Assembly (NCBI GenBank): GCA_018376005.1
Contig: JAHACE010000001.1
Location: 1 to 53,330, forward strand
Length of the DNA stretch: 53,330 nt
From: Atopobium sp.
GTDB lineage: Bacteria; Actinomycetota; Coriobacteriia; Coriobacteriales; Atopobiaceae
Direction: 5' to 3'
Shown here: positions 17,189-27,051 of the stretch, one piece after another
Position numbering within the stretch: position 1 is the first letter of the stretch
How the letters are laid out: each line of letters starts with the position of its first letter
Position numbers and translations under genes: made by a program
The notes under the pieces: generated by a model
What the model was told of the DNA's origin: nothing
The model's input: only the letters and a program-made list of their open reading frames with translations
Databases searched by the model: none

Positions 17189-20083
17189 TTATGCGCGCTT
17201 CTTCTGAGCTTTTTTCTCTGCAGCTAGACGTGCATTATCACGGTCTAGAATCTCTTTGAGGAACTTGCCGGTGTGACTTTCTGAAGTTGCCGCAACCTTT
17301 TCTGGCGTACCGGAAACAACTACCGTTCCTCCGCCATCGCCACCCTCTGGACCCATATCAATAATACGGTCAGCCATCTTAATGACATCCAGGTTGTGCT
17401 CAATAACAAGAACGGTGTTACCCGCATCAACAAGACGCTCAAGAACAACAATAAGCTGCCTGACATCCTCAAAATGAAGACCAGTTGTTGGCTCATCCAA
17501 AATATAAAGAGTTTTACCAGTCTGCTGACGGTGAAGCTCTTTTGCAAGCTTAACGCGCTGCGCCTCGCCACCAGAAAGCGTAGTTGCAGGCTGGCCAAGA
17601 TGAATGTAGCCAAGGCCTACATCGTGGAGAGTCTGCAGCTTGTTCTTAATGCGAGGAATGTTTGCAAAGAACGCAAGTGCCTCGTGAACAGTCATGTCAA
17701 GGACGTCAGAGACAGACTTGCCGTGATAGAGAATCTCGAGCGTCTCACGGTTGTAGCGCTTACCGTGGCAGACCTCGCAAGGAACATAGACGTCAGGCAG
17801 GAAGTTCATCTCAATCTTGATCTGGCCGTCGCCCTTACAAGCCTCGCAGCGGCCTCCTTGGACGTTAAACGAGAAACGACCAGCTGAGTAACCACGAGCA
17901 CGAGACTCTGGAACTGAAGCGTACAGCGCGCGCAGGTCATCCCAAAGGCCAATATAGGTTGCTGGATTAGAACGAGGCGTTCTTCCAATAGGACTCTGGT
18001 CAATATCAATGACCTTATCGATAAGATCGACGCCTTCAAGCTTTTTATACTCTCCCACCACACGCTTTGAATGCTGAACGGCATTGGTAAGCGCGGGCGC
18101 AAGGGTGTCGGTAACCAAAGAAGACTTACCAGAGCCAGAAACACCTGTGACTACTGTCAATGTGCCCAGCTCGATAGCGGCGGAAACGTTCTTAAGGTTG
18201 TTAGCGCTTGCTCCTGTAATCTTGATTTTTCCGCGACCAGGCTTACGACGAGCCTCTGGCAGCCTAATCTGCTTCTTTCCCGTGAGATAAGCGCCCGTAA
18301 TAGAATCGGGGTTCTTGACAATCTCTTCTGGGGTTCCAGCCGCAACAACGTGACCACCAAGCTCACCGGCGCCAGGGCCCATGTCAATAACGTAATCAGC
18401 TGCACGAATGGTATCTTCATCGTGTTCAACCACAAGTACGGTATTACCGCGGTCTCTGAGCTGCTTGAGGGTCTCAATAAGACGGTTGTTGTCTCTTTGA
18501 TGCAGACCAATGGAAGGCTCATCCAGAATGTAAAGGACGCCCATGAGGCCGGCACCAATCTGAGTTGCCAAGCGAATACGCTGGGCCTCTCCACCAGAAA
18601 GCGATGCTGCTGCGCGAGAAAGCGTGAGGTAATCCAAGCCAACGTTTACCAAGAACTGTAGCCTTGCCACAATCTCTTTGACAATAGGACCTGCAATGAC
18701 CTTCTGACGGTCAGTAATAGTCAGCTGCTTAAAGAACTCCAATGACTCCTTACAAGAGAGCTCACAGACCTCCCAGATGTTCTTCTCGCCAATCGTAACG
18801 GAGAGAATCTCTGGCTTTAAGCGGGCGCCGTGGCAGGTAGTACAGGGCATCTCGCGAATGTACTTCTCAAGATGCGTCTTCATATTCTCTGACGTGGTCT
18901 CTTGATACTTGTCAAAAAGGATCTTTCTGACGCCAGAGAACGTGGTGAACCAGTGTGTATTACGGCCGTCTCGCGTCTTGTAGTCAACGCGAATCTTAGT
19001 TGAACCAAGACCACCGAGAAGGGCGTCTTGTACCTTCTTTGGTAGCTTATTCCAAGGCGTTGTATCAGACACGTCAAAATGCTTGCAGACTGCAGACAAA
19101 ATCTGAGGATAGTAGTTTGAATGGCCAAAGAGACTTCCAAAAACGCCCTCTGATACGGACAGTTTTGGATCTGCAATCAGTGCTGCAGCATCAATAATTT
19201 TACGAGTTCCTAGACCATCGCAGTCAGGACAGGCGCCGTAAGGAGCGTTGAAGGAGAAATCACGAGGCTGCAGGTCATCCATGGAGTGACCGTGAATAGG
19301 ACAAGCAAGCGCCAGCGAATACTGCAAGAGCTCTTCTGGCATGGTCTCTGGGTTGGACTTATCGGCCAGGAGCAATATACCTACTTTACCCTGGGCAAGC
19401 TTGGTTGCCTGCTCAACGCCTTCAACAATGCGGCCCAAAGAATCAGGACGGATGACAATACGATCAACGACAACCTCAATATCGTGCTTGAGGGTCTTTC
19501 CCAGCGTGATTTCTTCATCAAGTTCACGCACAACGCCGTCAACACGAACGCGAGAAAATCCTTCTTTTCGCAGATCTTCAAAGAGCTTGACGTACTCGCC
19601 CTTGCGACCCAAAACAACAGGAGCCAGGACATAGGCTCTACGTCCCTGACCAGCCTCGAGAATTTTATCGGCAACCTGATCGGTTGTCTGGCGCTCAATA
19701 ACGCGACCGCACTCAGGGCAGTGAGGAGTACCCATGCGAGCATACAAAAGACGCAGATAGTCGTAGATTTCTGTTACGGTACCCACGGTAGAGCGAGGAT
19801 TTCTGGAAGTGGTCTTCTGGTCAATGGACACCGCAGGAGAAAGGCCATCAATAGAGTCAAGGTCTGGCTTATCCATCTGTCCCAAAAACTGACGGGCATA
19901 GCTGGACAAAGACTCAACGTAGCGGCGCTGTCCTTCTGCGTAAATGGTGTCGAAGGCAAGGCTTGACTTGCCCGAACCAGAAAGACCCGTAATAACTACC
20001 AGCTGATCACGAGGGATATCAATATCAATGTCTTGCAGGTTGTGCTCTCGTGCGCCACGGATAGCAATTTTGCTTGAAGCCAT
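17189..20083 (-). CDS. uvrA: Excinuclease ABC subunit A
   Basis: A 964-residue UvrA, the damage-sensing ATPase of nucleotide excision repair, with two ABC halves. The first Walker A is GLSGSGKSSL near residue 33 and the second GVSGSGKSSL near 645. Signatures LSGGEAQRIRLA and LSGGEAQRVKLA are present. Zinc modules are visible: CTTCHGARL, CEACKGDGQ with CEVCHGKRY, and a variant one in which the first pair is CPIH rather than CxxC before GACPDCDGLG, a form also seen in other actinobacteria. The gene heads the operon uvrA-ybaK-murJ-uvrC and has RBS GTGAGGAACT. I see no LexA-like box directly upstream. Confidence 0.98.
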   Translation of the reverse strand: MASSKIAIRGAREHNLQDIDIDIPRDQLVVITGLSGSGKSSLAFDTIYAEGQRRYVESLSSYARQFLGQMDKPDLDSIDGLSPAVSIDQKTTSRNPRSTVGTVTEIYDYLRLLYARMGTPHCPECGRVIERQTTDQVADKILEAGQGRRAYVLAPVVLGRKGEYVKLFEDLRKEGFSRVRVDGVVRELDEEITLGKTLKHDIEVVVDRIVIRPDSLGRIVEGVEQATKLAQGKVGILLLADKSNPETMPEELLQYSLALACPIHGHSMDDLQPRDFSFNAPYGACPDCDGLGTRKIIDAAALIADPKLSVSEGVFGSLFGHSNYYPQILSAVCKHFDVSDTTPWNKLPKKVQDALLGGLGSTKIRVDYKTRDGRNTHWFTTFSGVRKILFDKYQETTSENMKTHLEKYIREMPCTTCHGARLKPEILSVTIGEKNIWEVCELSCKESLEFFKQLTITDRQKVIAGPIVKEIVARLQFLVNVGLDYLTLSRAAASLSGGEAQRIRLATQIGAGLMGVLYILDEPSIGLHQRDNNRLIETLKQLRDRGNTVLVVEHDEDTIRAADYVIDMGPGAGELGGHVVAAGTPEEIVKNPDSITGAYLTGKKQIRLPEARRKPGRGKIKITGASANNLKNVSAAIELGTLTVVTGVSGSGKSSLVTDTLAPALTNAVQHSKRVVGEYKKLEGVDLIDKVIDIDQSPIGRTPRSNPATYIGLWDDLRALYASVPESRARGYSAGRFSFNVQGGRCEACKGDGQIKIEMNFLPDVYVPCEVCHGKRYNRETLEILYHGKSVSDVLDMTVHEALAFFANIPRIKNKLQTLHDVGLGYIHLGQPATTLSGGEAQRVKLAKELHRQQTGKTLYILDEPTTGLHFEDVRQLIVVLERLVDAGNTVLVIEHNLDVIKMADRIIDMGPEGGDGGGTVVVSGTPEKVAATSESHTGKFLKEILDRDNARLAAEKKAQKKRA

Positions 20084-20150
20084 AGTTCCTCACATAACCA
20101 GTTTGACATGCACATTTCTTTTACGCGCCAACTGCCAAACAATAGAAAAC

Positions 20151-20191
20151 AACATCAGTACACACCGATACAATTTGTGCGTACTGATGTT
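20151..20191 (-). terminator. Terminator of yhcH
   Basis: An 11-base stem AACATCAGTAC with its complement, extended by CAC/GTG after one mismatch. On the minus strand it is followed by GTTGTTTTCTATT. It lies between yhcH and uvrA and should insulate uvrA from yhcH transcription. Confidence 0.65.
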
Positions 20192-20238
20192 CTAGTATAC
20201 CCAAGATAGTGCCGCCAAAACACGGCAAGCGCGCTTCC

Positions 20239-20700
20239 CTATTTAATGCGAACCTTCATCACGGCTTTTTTTAGCTTTGAGCCAGATTTCTCCAGCGTAC
20301 AGCCCGGTTTGTGAGCATCAGATGGAGGTGTCACTAGAAAATCACCAGCGTGCAAGGTAACCCATGTCTCTTCTCCAGGATTGGTGTAAGCACCAAAATC
20401 AGCGTCAGCATTGAACTCACCCTTAAGAACACACTGCTCAAGAGGGGCAACAGCGATGCTTTCGGTGCCAGAAATAACCACATGAATATCAGCGTAAATC
20501 TTATGAGCCTCATAGTCCTTCTCGCCAGGCAAAGCGGGCTCAAACTCCATGACGTTCACAAAAACGTTATCCCCATCAATTTCTGTTTTTCCCAAAGGCA
20601 GCTCATTCAGATTGTGGGTTGCTAGAAACTCCGCAGCACAAGCCATATATTTCTGACCAAAGTCATTCTCAGATAAATTTTTAATTGACGAGAAAATCAT
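20239..20700 (-). CDS. YhcH/YjgK/YiaL family protein, probable sialic acid anomerase
   Basis: A 153-residue cupin-like protein of the YhcH (DUF386) family. Family features are HKIYADIHVVISGTE with the conserved His and acidic metal ligands, and GDFLVTPPSDAHKPGC. The E. coli member NanQ speeds the alpha-to-beta anomer exchange of N-acetylneuraminate ahead of the aldolase; other members act near beta-galactosidases. Because a full nan locus lies 9 kb downstream on the same strand, a NanQ-like role is likely (inference). It is monocistronic, with a TATAAT -10 at 20738-20743 and its own terminator. Confidence 0.85.
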   Translation of the reverse strand: MIFSSIKNLSENDFGQKYMACAAEFLATHNLNELPLGKTEIDGDNVFVNVMEFEPALPGEKDYEAHKIYADIHVVISGTESIAVAPLEQCVLKGEFNADADFGAYTNPGEETWVTLHAGDFLVTPPSDAHKPGCTLEKSGSKLKKAVMKVRIK

Positions 20701-20737
20701 GTGAACCTCCTACGTTCAGCTAAAGTGCGCCGAAAAG

Positions 20738-20743
20738 ATTATA
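20738..20743 (-). promoter_or_regulatory. -10 element of the yhcH promoter
   Basis: TATAAT on the minus strand, 38 bases before the yhcH start, with a weak -35 (AACTTT) 17 bases further upstream. The region 20701-20818 is a divergent promoter region shared with mrp. Confidence 0.5.
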
Positions 20744-20818
20744 GCTATCTCGTTTGCCATAAAGTTCTATGGGTAGAATTAAGTAGTTACTGCATACAAC
20801 TGCTACATAAGGAGAGAC

Positions 20819-21667
20819 ATGGCAGACGTAGATATTGATAAAGAAGCGCTTCGTAAAGAGATTGACGCTGCGCTGCATGGCAAAAAGAAAGAGCCACAGC
20901 CACCTGCCGGCTTTGAACTCAATCAACACTCAAGCGTTAAGCACGTTATTGGCGTTGTTTCTGGCAAAGGCGGTGTTGGTAAGTCTTTTGTCACCGGCAT
21001 TCTTGCTACTAACCTTGCTCGCGCAGGTAAGCGCGTTGGTATTCTTGACGGCGATATTACCGGACCTTCAATTCCTCGTATGTTTGGCATCTCTGATGAG
21101 CGCTCTTACGGCGTTGAAGAGCAGCTTATTCCTATCGAGGACGCAAACGGTATCAAGATTATGAGCGCTAACCTGGTGCTTCAAAACGAGACCGATCCTG
21201 TTCTCTGGAGAGGTCCTGTTGTTGCTGGTGCTATCCAACAGTTCTACAGCCAGTGCAACTGGGGTGACCTTGATTACCTGCTCATCGACATGCCTCCAGG
21301 AACAGGCGATGTTGCACTGACCGTATTTCAGTCCCTTCCTGTTGAGGGTGTTGTAATTGTTTCTTCTCCACAAGATCTTGTTCAGATGGTTGTGGGCAAG
21401 GCAGTGCGCATGGCAGAAATGATGCATGTACCTGTACTTGGTTTGATTGAGAACATGGCATATATCACCTGCCCTCACTGTGATGAGCGCATTGAGCCTT
21501 ACGGTCCATCAAAGCTTACCGAGACCGCAGCAGCATTTAACCTCAAGCCTTTGGGACAGCTTCCTATGGATGCAACCTTTGCCCAGATTGCCGATAAGGG
21601 AACCTTTAGCACCGAGCTTCCTCAAGGTCTTGTTCCTGACGCAACACAGAGCGTTCTTGACCTGTAA
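20819..21667 (+). CDS. mrp: Mrp/NBP35-type iron-sulfur cluster carrier ATPase
   Basis: A 282-residue P-loop protein of the Mrp/ApbC family. The deviant Walker A GKGGVGKS is at 49-56, DGDITGPSIPRMFG at 78-90, MPPGTGD near 158-164, and the Fe-S ligand pair C218-P-H-C221. It binds and transfers [4Fe-4S] clusters to apo-proteins. It starts after AAGGAGAGAC and leads a plus-strand operon with two flavoproteins. It lacks the N-terminal DUF59 domain often fused in other Mrp proteins. Confidence 0.93.
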   Translation: MADVDIDKEALRKEIDAALHGKKKEPQPPAGFELNQHSSVKHVIGVVSGKGGVGKSFVTGILATNLARAGKRVGILDGDITGPSIPRMFGISDERSYGVEEQLIPIEDANGIKIMSANLVLQNETDPVLWRGPVVAGAIQQFYSQCNWGDLDYLLIDMPPGTGDVALTVFQSLPVEGVVIVSSPQDLVQMVVGKAVRMAEMMHVPVLGLIENMAYITCPHCDERIEPYGPSKLTETAAAFNLKPLGQLPMDATFAQIADKGTFSTELPQGLVPDATQSVLDL

Positions 21668-21712
21668 GCCCTAAAAGCTGGTGCTTATACAACACAAAAG
21701 GTAATTCTTACT

Positions 21713-22966
21713 ATGGCTCAAACAACGCGCATTAAAGAACGACAAGCAGCACAGGCTCAGCGTATTAAGCAAGCTCAGGCGTTCATGGTGCCGGACAACA
21801 TTGATGTAGCAATTTTAGGTGGCGGCGCGGCAGGGCTCTGCGCTGCCATCACTGCTGCTGAGGCTCTTGGTGCAAATAAGCGCGTTGTCATCTTTGAAAA
21901 AGCATTGGAGAGCGGCAGGACTATCCTGGCAACAGGAGGCGGGCGCTGCAACTTCACCAATGCAGATTTGAGCTTTGAGAATTTTTCTCATCCAAAGTTT
22001 GTTCAGGCTGTCTGCAAAGACAAGGACACGTTTCTTGCGGACATCCTGGCTTTCTTTAGGTTCAGCGGTCTTGCGTGGGCAACTGAAGACGAAGGTAGAA
22101 TGTACCCGCTTACCAGGCAAGCAAGCTCCATCCAGTCACTGTTGCTCAGACGTGCCCAAAAAGCTGGTGTCCAATTTGCCCTGGGACGAGAAGTAATATC
22201 GGTAAATCCGCAGCACAATGGCTTCACCGTTACCTTTCAAGAATGCTTTGCTGGCGAGAAAACCCACAAGGTCCACGCATCATCGGTAGTTCTAGCCACT
22301 GGCGGGCTCACAACCACAAAACTTGCAGAGAGCCTTAACTTGCAGACCACTTCACTGCGACCTGGACTCTGTGCACTTACCTGCACCCCTGAGCCACCTG
22401 CAAGCCTGGATGGCAAACGTGTCCGTGCGCAGGCAGCTCTTTTAAGAGACGGAGCTGTACTCAAACAGGAATCTGGTGAGCTACTCTTAAGGTCATTTGG
22501 ACTCTCGGGCATCATGATTTTCAACTTGTCTCGCACAGCCCTGCCTGGTGACGTGCTTGAGATTGACCTTCTCCCCCAACTTACGGAAGAGGAAGTTGCA
22601 GCAGCTGTAGAAGCTCACACCACCGACGGTCTTCTCGACCCACAAATTGCCGCCTACCTGAGCGTCAGCAATTCAGTTGAGGCCACGGTTGCCAAGGCTC
22701 ACAAAATAGCATTTACCGTAACAGGTACATCCGCCAAAGTTGTCCCACAGGTTTGTGTTGGCGGTATTTCCGTTGAACAGGTGAGTACAGACACACTTGA
22801 GGCGCGCAGCATTCCAGGTCTGTTTATCGCTGGAGAAGCTCTTGACATTGATGCTCAATGTGGAGGATTTAACCTCTCGTGGGCGTGGAAGAGCGGTATG
22901 GTTGCCGGTCTGGCTGCCGCAAAAAGCGCTGGTCAGAATTGCGAATCTCTGAAAGAGGACAACTAA
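21713..22966 (+). CDS. FAD-dependent oxidoreductase, HI0933/YhiN (BaiN-like) family
   Basis: A 417-residue flavoprotein. The Rossmann motif ILGGGAAGLCAA is at about 34-45, followed by the family mark ATGGGRCNFTN near 75-85 and, at the C-terminus, GLFIAGEALDIDAQCGGFNLSWAWKSGMVAG for FAD binding. HI0933-type proteins include BaiN, proposed in bile acid metabolism, but most members have no proven substrate. About 25 residues precede the Rossmann fold. It follows mrp by 45 bases and is one base from the next flavoprotein. Confidence 0.88.
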   Translation: MAQTTRIKERQAAQAQRIKQAQAFMVPDNIDVAILGGGAAGLCAAITAAEALGANKRVVIFEKALESGRTILATGGGRCNFTNADLSFENFSHPKFVQAVCKDKDTFLADILAFFRFSGLAWATEDEGRMYPLTRQASSIQSLLLRRAQKAGVQFALGREVISVNPQHNGFTVTFQECFAGEKTHKVHASSVVLATGGLTTTKLAESLNLQTTSLRPGLCALTCTPEPPASLDGKRVRAQAALLRDGAVLKQESGELLLRSFGLSGIMIFNLSRTALPGDVLEIDLLPQLTEEEVAAAVEAHTTDGLLDPQIAAYLSVSNSVEATVAKAHKIAFTVTGTSAKVVPQVCVGGISVEQVSTDTLEARSIPGLFIAGEALDIDAQCGGFNLSWAWKSGMVAGLAAAKSAGQNCESLKEDN

Positions 22967-22967
22967 C

Positions 22968-24638
22968 ATGCTGGAAGTATCAAACATTAAAGTTCATGTT
23001 GCTCCTCTTCGTAAGCATCCTGCTAAAGAATCAAAGGCGGGGTTTGATGCGCTGCTTCACGCTCTCCGAGTCTCTGCGGATGAGGTTACCTCATATGAGC
23101 TGCATAAACGCTCAATTGATGCGCGTAAAAGAAATGATATTGTTCTTATCCTCACTTACCACGTAAACCTTAAAGGTGGGCCTGCAGCGGAGCAAAAACT
23201 TCTTAACAAGATTCAAGGCAAGCCTGCGGCAAAGCACATTAAGCTTGCTGAGCCAAATACTTTTACGCTTCCCAAAGCGAAGCAACCTGTTCCTTCAGAG
23301 AATCGTCCCGTTGTTGTAGGAGCGGGATGTGCGGGCTTGTTCTGTGCGCTTACGCTTGCCAAAGCTGGCCTCAATCCCCTGCTTATTGAGCGCGGAGATG
23401 ATGCAGCACGAAGAACTGCGGCGGTAGAACATCACAACCAAACGGGTCAGCTAGATCTTGAGAGCAACATCCAATTTGGTCTTGGTGGTGCTGGTACATT
23501 CTCTGACGGCAAGCTCAACACGGGTACCAAAAGTGCTTCTCACCGCTTTATTCTTGAGACTTTTGTAAAAGCAGGTGCACAGAAAAACATTTTATGGGAT
23601 GCAAAACCCCATGTAGGAAGTGATGTTCTTCCCGCCGTTGTGACCAACATTGTCACAATGATTGAAGAGGCGGGTGGAACCGTTGCATTTAGGACAAAAC
23701 TCGCCTCCCTAGAGCGAGCTTCAGATGGCTCTCTTTCTGCAATTCAGGTTGAGAAGACCAATCCAGATGGCTCAACTCAAACTGAAACAATAAAGACTCA
23801 CACAATGATTCTTGCGACTGGTCACTCAAGTAGAGACACGTATGTCATGCTCAAAGACAAAGGTATTTCTATGGAGAGAAAAACCTTTGCTATGGGTGTG
23901 CGAATTGAGCATCTTCAGTCTCAAATCAATAAATCGTTGTACGGTCCCGAGGCAACCAATCCCGTACTTGGAGCGGCCCCCTACAAGCTTTCTGTTCATC
24001 TTCCCTCTGGTAGGAGTGCTTTCTCATTCTGCATGTGTCCTGGTGGCTATGTTGTATCTGCAGCTAGCGAGAAGGGCGGCGTAGTCACAAATGGTATGAG
24101 CTTGTCTGATCGTGCAGGACAAAACGCTAACTCTGGTCTCTTGGCTAACGTCTATCCAGAGGATCTTCCAGGAGATGACGTACTCGCTGGAATTGACCTG
24201 CAACGCAGCTGCGAACAAGCGGCCTTTAAAGCGGGCAGCGGAGCCTATGTTGCTCCTGCTCAGCTTGTAGGCGACTTCCTCAACAAGAAAGCTTCTACTG
24301 GACCGCGCTCGGTAAAACCCACCTACCCACGTGGGGTTACCTGGACCTCGCTTGAAGACTGTCTTCCATCCTATGTCTTAAATACCTTGCGAGAAGCCCT
24401 TCCAGTCATGGACAAAAAACTTCATGGCTTTGCTCATCCCGATGCAGTTCTTACGGGTGTTGAAACAAGATCAAGCTCTCCTGTAAGAATTACCCGCGAT
24501 GAAACAGGACAAAGTATTAACACACCTGGTGTGTGGCCTGTAGGTGAAGGTGCCGGCTACGCCGGTGGCATTATGAGCGCCGCAGCTGATGGCATTAGGA
24601 TGGCCGAGCTTGTAGTAGAGCACTACAACAACGCCTAA
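22968..24638 (+). CDS. FAD-dependent dehydrogenase-like protein (COG2509 type)
   Basis: A 556-residue flavoprotein. Residues 1-105 form a small N-terminal domain seen in this family (VAPLRKHPAKESKAGFDALL, DIVLILTYHV). The FAD motif VVVGAGCAGLFCALTLAKAG starts near 113. Then come FGLGGAGTFSDGKLNTG, ATGHSSRDTYVML, and C-terminal GVETRSSSPVRITRD and GEGAGYAGGIMSAAADGIRMAE. No substrate is established for the family. It follows the previous gene by one base. Its stop overlaps the convergent uvrB stop by 4 bases. Confidence 0.87.
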   Translation: MLEVSNIKVHVAPLRKHPAKESKAGFDALLHALRVSADEVTSYELHKRSIDARKRNDIVLILTYHVNLKGGPAAEQKLLNKIQGKPAAKHIKLAEPNTFTLPKAKQPVPSENRPVVVGAGCAGLFCALTLAKAGLNPLLIERGDDAARRTAAVEHHNQTGQLDLESNIQFGLGGAGTFSDGKLNTGTKSASHRFILETFVKAGAQKNILWDAKPHVGSDVLPAVVTNIVTMIEEAGGTVAFRTKLASLERASDGSLSAIQVEKTNPDGSTQTETIKTHTMILATGHSSRDTYVMLKDKGISMERKTFAMGVRIEHLQSQINKSLYGPEATNPVLGAAPYKLSVHLPSGRSAFSFCMCPGGYVVSAASEKGGVVTNGMSLSDRAGQNANSGLLANVYPEDLPGDDVLAGIDLQRSCEQAAFKAGSGAYVAPAQLVGDFLNKKASTGPRSVKPTYPRGVTWTSLEDCLPSYVLNTLREALPVMDKKLHGFAHPDAVLTGVETRSSSPVRITRDETGQSINTPGVWPVGEGAGYAGGIMSAAADGIRMAELVVEHYNNA

Positions 24639-26875
24639 TGTTTGCCTCTATAGCGTCTGCGAGTTGCGTGAGCGCTGCCTTTTCTAGCACCAGTTTTAAG
24701 CCTCTTGATAACATCATCTGAGGTAGTGCCTTCGAGCTGACTTCTAATGGCAACAATCTGATCTCTGAGTTCTGCTGCATGCTCATAATCCATAGACGCA
24801 GAAGCTTCTGCCATCTCTGCTTCCATTCCAGAAAGCATTGCTTCAACCTCTGTGCGAGGAAGATTTTGTAGCTCTTCAGCAAGCAACTCTGCAGGCATTT
24901 CAAGAATTGATTCTTGCTGCTCTTCAAGCGAATCTTCGTCATCAGAGGCGGTATAGAACTCTCCGTTTTTGCGCTTACGCTTATCAACGTTTTCTGAAGC
25001 TTCAGCAATAAAGCCTGCAATATCCGTAATGGATTTCTTAACGGTCTTAGGTATAATACCGTGCTCTTTGTTAAACGCTTCCTGAATTTCTCGGCGCCTT
25101 TTTGTCTCATCTATAGCAATGCGCATAGAATCAGTGATTTTATCGGCATACATAATGACCTGGCCAGAAGCGTTTCGTGCTGCTCTGCCCATAGTCTGAA
25201 TAAGAGACCTTCTGTTTCTTAAGAAGCCCTCTTTATCTGCATCAAGAATTGCTACAAGAGAAACCTCTGGAATATCAAGTCCTTCTCGCAAAAGGTTAAT
25301 TCCAACCAGTACGTCAATCTTTCCCTGGCGCAAATCTCTAATGATTTCTACGCGGTCAAGCGTAGCGGTATCCGAGTGCATATAGTTGACTTTAATGCCC
25401 TCATCTAGCAGGTGATCTGTAAGATCTTCTGCCATTCTTTTAGTAAGCGTGGTAACAAGAACGCGCTCTTTTTTTGCCACTCTCTCTTTGACCTCTGAAA
25501 TAAGATCATCAATCTGACCTCTTACTGGTCTGACATCAATCTTTGGATCGAGAAGGCCAGTTGGACGAATAATCTGCTCAACCTGTTGCTGGGCAACCGT
25601 CTCTTCGTAGTCTCCAGGAGTTGCAGAGACGTAAATAAACTGTGGAATACGTCCCTCAAATTCGTCAAATCTGAGAGGCCTGTTATCAAGTGCAGAAGGA
25701 AGTCTAAATCCGTGATCTACCAGCGTAACTTTACGAGACCTATCGCCCTCATACATACCTCTTATTTGAGGAACCGTAACGTGTGACTCATCGATAATAC
25801 AAATCATATCTTTAGGGAAATAATCAATGAGCGTATAGGGAGGCTCACCGGGAGCACGCCCATCTAAATGGCGCGAGTAGTTCTCAATACCATTGCAATA
25901 ACCCATAGTCTCAAGCATCTCTAGATCATAGTTTGTCCTCTGAGCAAGACGCTGAGCTTCTAGTAATTTATCGTTTTCTTTAAGCTCTTTAACACGAGCT
26001 TCCATCTCTTCCGAGATGGTTGTAAGAGCATGGGTAATCTTTGGACGCTCAGTAACGTAGTGAGATGCTGGCCAAATTGGAATAGCATCAAACTCTCTAA
26101 GCACTTCTCCCGTAACGTTACTAACCTCTGAAATACTTTCTACTTCATCACCAAAGAACTCAATACGCAGCGGATTTTCTGCATACGGCGGGAACACATC
26201 AACAACGTCTCCACGAACCCTAAACATACCGCGCTGTAGATCGTAATCATTTCTATCGTACTGGACATCAATAAGATCTTTAATAAAATCATCGCGCTCA
26301 AGAGGAACGGATTTATCTACATTAGGTGCAAGACCTGCATAATCTTGAGGGCTACCAATACCATATATACACGATACAGATGCAACTACAATGACATCTC
26401 GTCTAGATAGAAGCGATGAAGTTGCCTGGTGACGGAGCTTCTCTACCTCTTCGTTGATGGAAGCGTCTTTTTCTATGTACGTATCAGACTGCGGAACATA
26501 TGCCTCTGGCTGGTAGTAGTCATAGTACGAGACAAAGTACACAACAGCGTTGTTAGGAAAGAGCTCCTTCATCTCTGAAGCAACCTGTGCAGCCAGTGTT
26601 TTATTGGGCTCCATAATAAGCGTGGGGCGGTTGAGCTTCTCGATAGTTTTAGCCATAGAGAAGGTCTTACCCGAACCCGTAACACCTAAGAGCGTCTGGT
26701 ACCTGAGTCCGTCTTCAATTCCTTGGGCAAGCTTTTCTATTGCCTGTGGCTGATCACCTGCGGGTTCAAAAGGAGATACTACCTGAAGCTTCTCTTCTCC
26801 TGCTTCACGACCAAATCGGCGCAGTTCAGCACCTATATATTCTTTATGTTGATCTTCAGCATGAGATGCATTCAT
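24635..26875 (-). CDS. uvrB: Excinuclease ABC subunit B
   Basis: A 746-residue UvrB, the helicase-like damage-verification subunit. Walker A GVTGSGKT is at 64-71. The beta-hairpin region with YYDYYQPEAYVPQSDTYIEKD and helicase motifs (IIDESH, SATPGDYE, GINLLREGLDIPEVSLVAILDAD, QTMGRAARN) follow. The C-terminal UVR domain (MEAEMAEASASMDYEHAAELRD) contacts UvrC, and a basic tail ends the protein. It is about 50-80 residues longer than usual, mostly in an acidic linker before the UVR domain. Start ATG follows AAAGGAG. A LexA-like box precedes it. Confidence 0.98.
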   Translation of the reverse strand: MNASHAEDQHKEYIGAELRRFGREAGEEKLQVVSPFEPAGDQPQAIEKLAQGIEDGLRYQTLLGVTGSGKTFSMAKTIEKLNRPTLIMEPNKTLAAQVASEMKELFPNNAVVYFVSYYDYYQPEAYVPQSDTYIEKDASINEEVEKLRHQATSSLLSRRDVIVVASVSCIYGIGSPQDYAGLAPNVDKSVPLERDDFIKDLIDVQYDRNDYDLQRGMFRVRGDVVDVFPPYAENPLRIEFFGDEVESISEVSNVTGEVLREFDAIPIWPASHYVTERPKITHALTTISEEMEARVKELKENDKLLEAQRLAQRTNYDLEMLETMGYCNGIENYSRHLDGRAPGEPPYTLIDYFPKDMICIIDESHVTVPQIRGMYEGDRSRKVTLVDHGFRLPSALDNRPLRFDEFEGRIPQFIYVSATPGDYEETVAQQQVEQIIRPTGLLDPKIDVRPVRGQIDDLISEVKERVAKKERVLVTTLTKRMAEDLTDHLLDEGIKVNYMHSDTATLDRVEIIRDLRQGKIDVLVGINLLREGLDIPEVSLVAILDADKEGFLRNRRSLIQTMGRAARNASGQVIMYADKITDSMRIAIDETKRRREIQEAFNKEHGIIPKTVKKSITDIAGFIAEASENVDKRKRKNGEFYTASDDEDSLEEQQESILEMPAELLAEELQNLPRTEVEAMLSGMEAEMAEASASMDYEHAAELRDQIVAIRSQLEGTTSDDVIKRLKTGARKGSAHATRRRYRGKH

Positions 26876-26923
26876 GAGATTCTCCTTTTCTTGTGAAAGT
26901 AGTATACCCCACTTCTCAAAACT

Positions 26924-26937
26924 GAAACACTTGTTCT
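26924..26937. promoter_or_regulatory. Candidate LexA box in the uvrB promoter
   Basis: On the minus strand GAACAAGTGTTT matches the Gram-positive/actinobacterial SOS box GAAC-N4-GTTC at 7 of 8 fixed positions. A TTGAAA and an AT-rich -10 region lie just upstream in minus orientation, so the site would sit at or just past the promoter. Confidence 0.45.
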
Positions 26938-26962
26938 ATACTATTTATAAATTGCAGTATAG
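26936..26962. repeat. Inverted repeat in the uvrB/27052 divergent promoter
   Basis: CTATACT and AGTATAG are perfect 7-base arms 13 bases apart, in the AT-rich region between the divergent genes. They may be overlapping -10-like elements for the two directions or an operator. Confidence 0.4.
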
Positions 26963-27051
26963 TTTCAATGTGTGACGGGTAATAAATACATTACCTATAT
27001 GCGTTAAACTAGCATTTAAATAAACAAGTTACATCAGATAAAGGAGATACC

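Noticed and set aside
19286..19966. A 226-codon plus-strand frame opposite uvrA
   Set aside because: Antisense shadow of a clear UvrA; composition is not protein-like.
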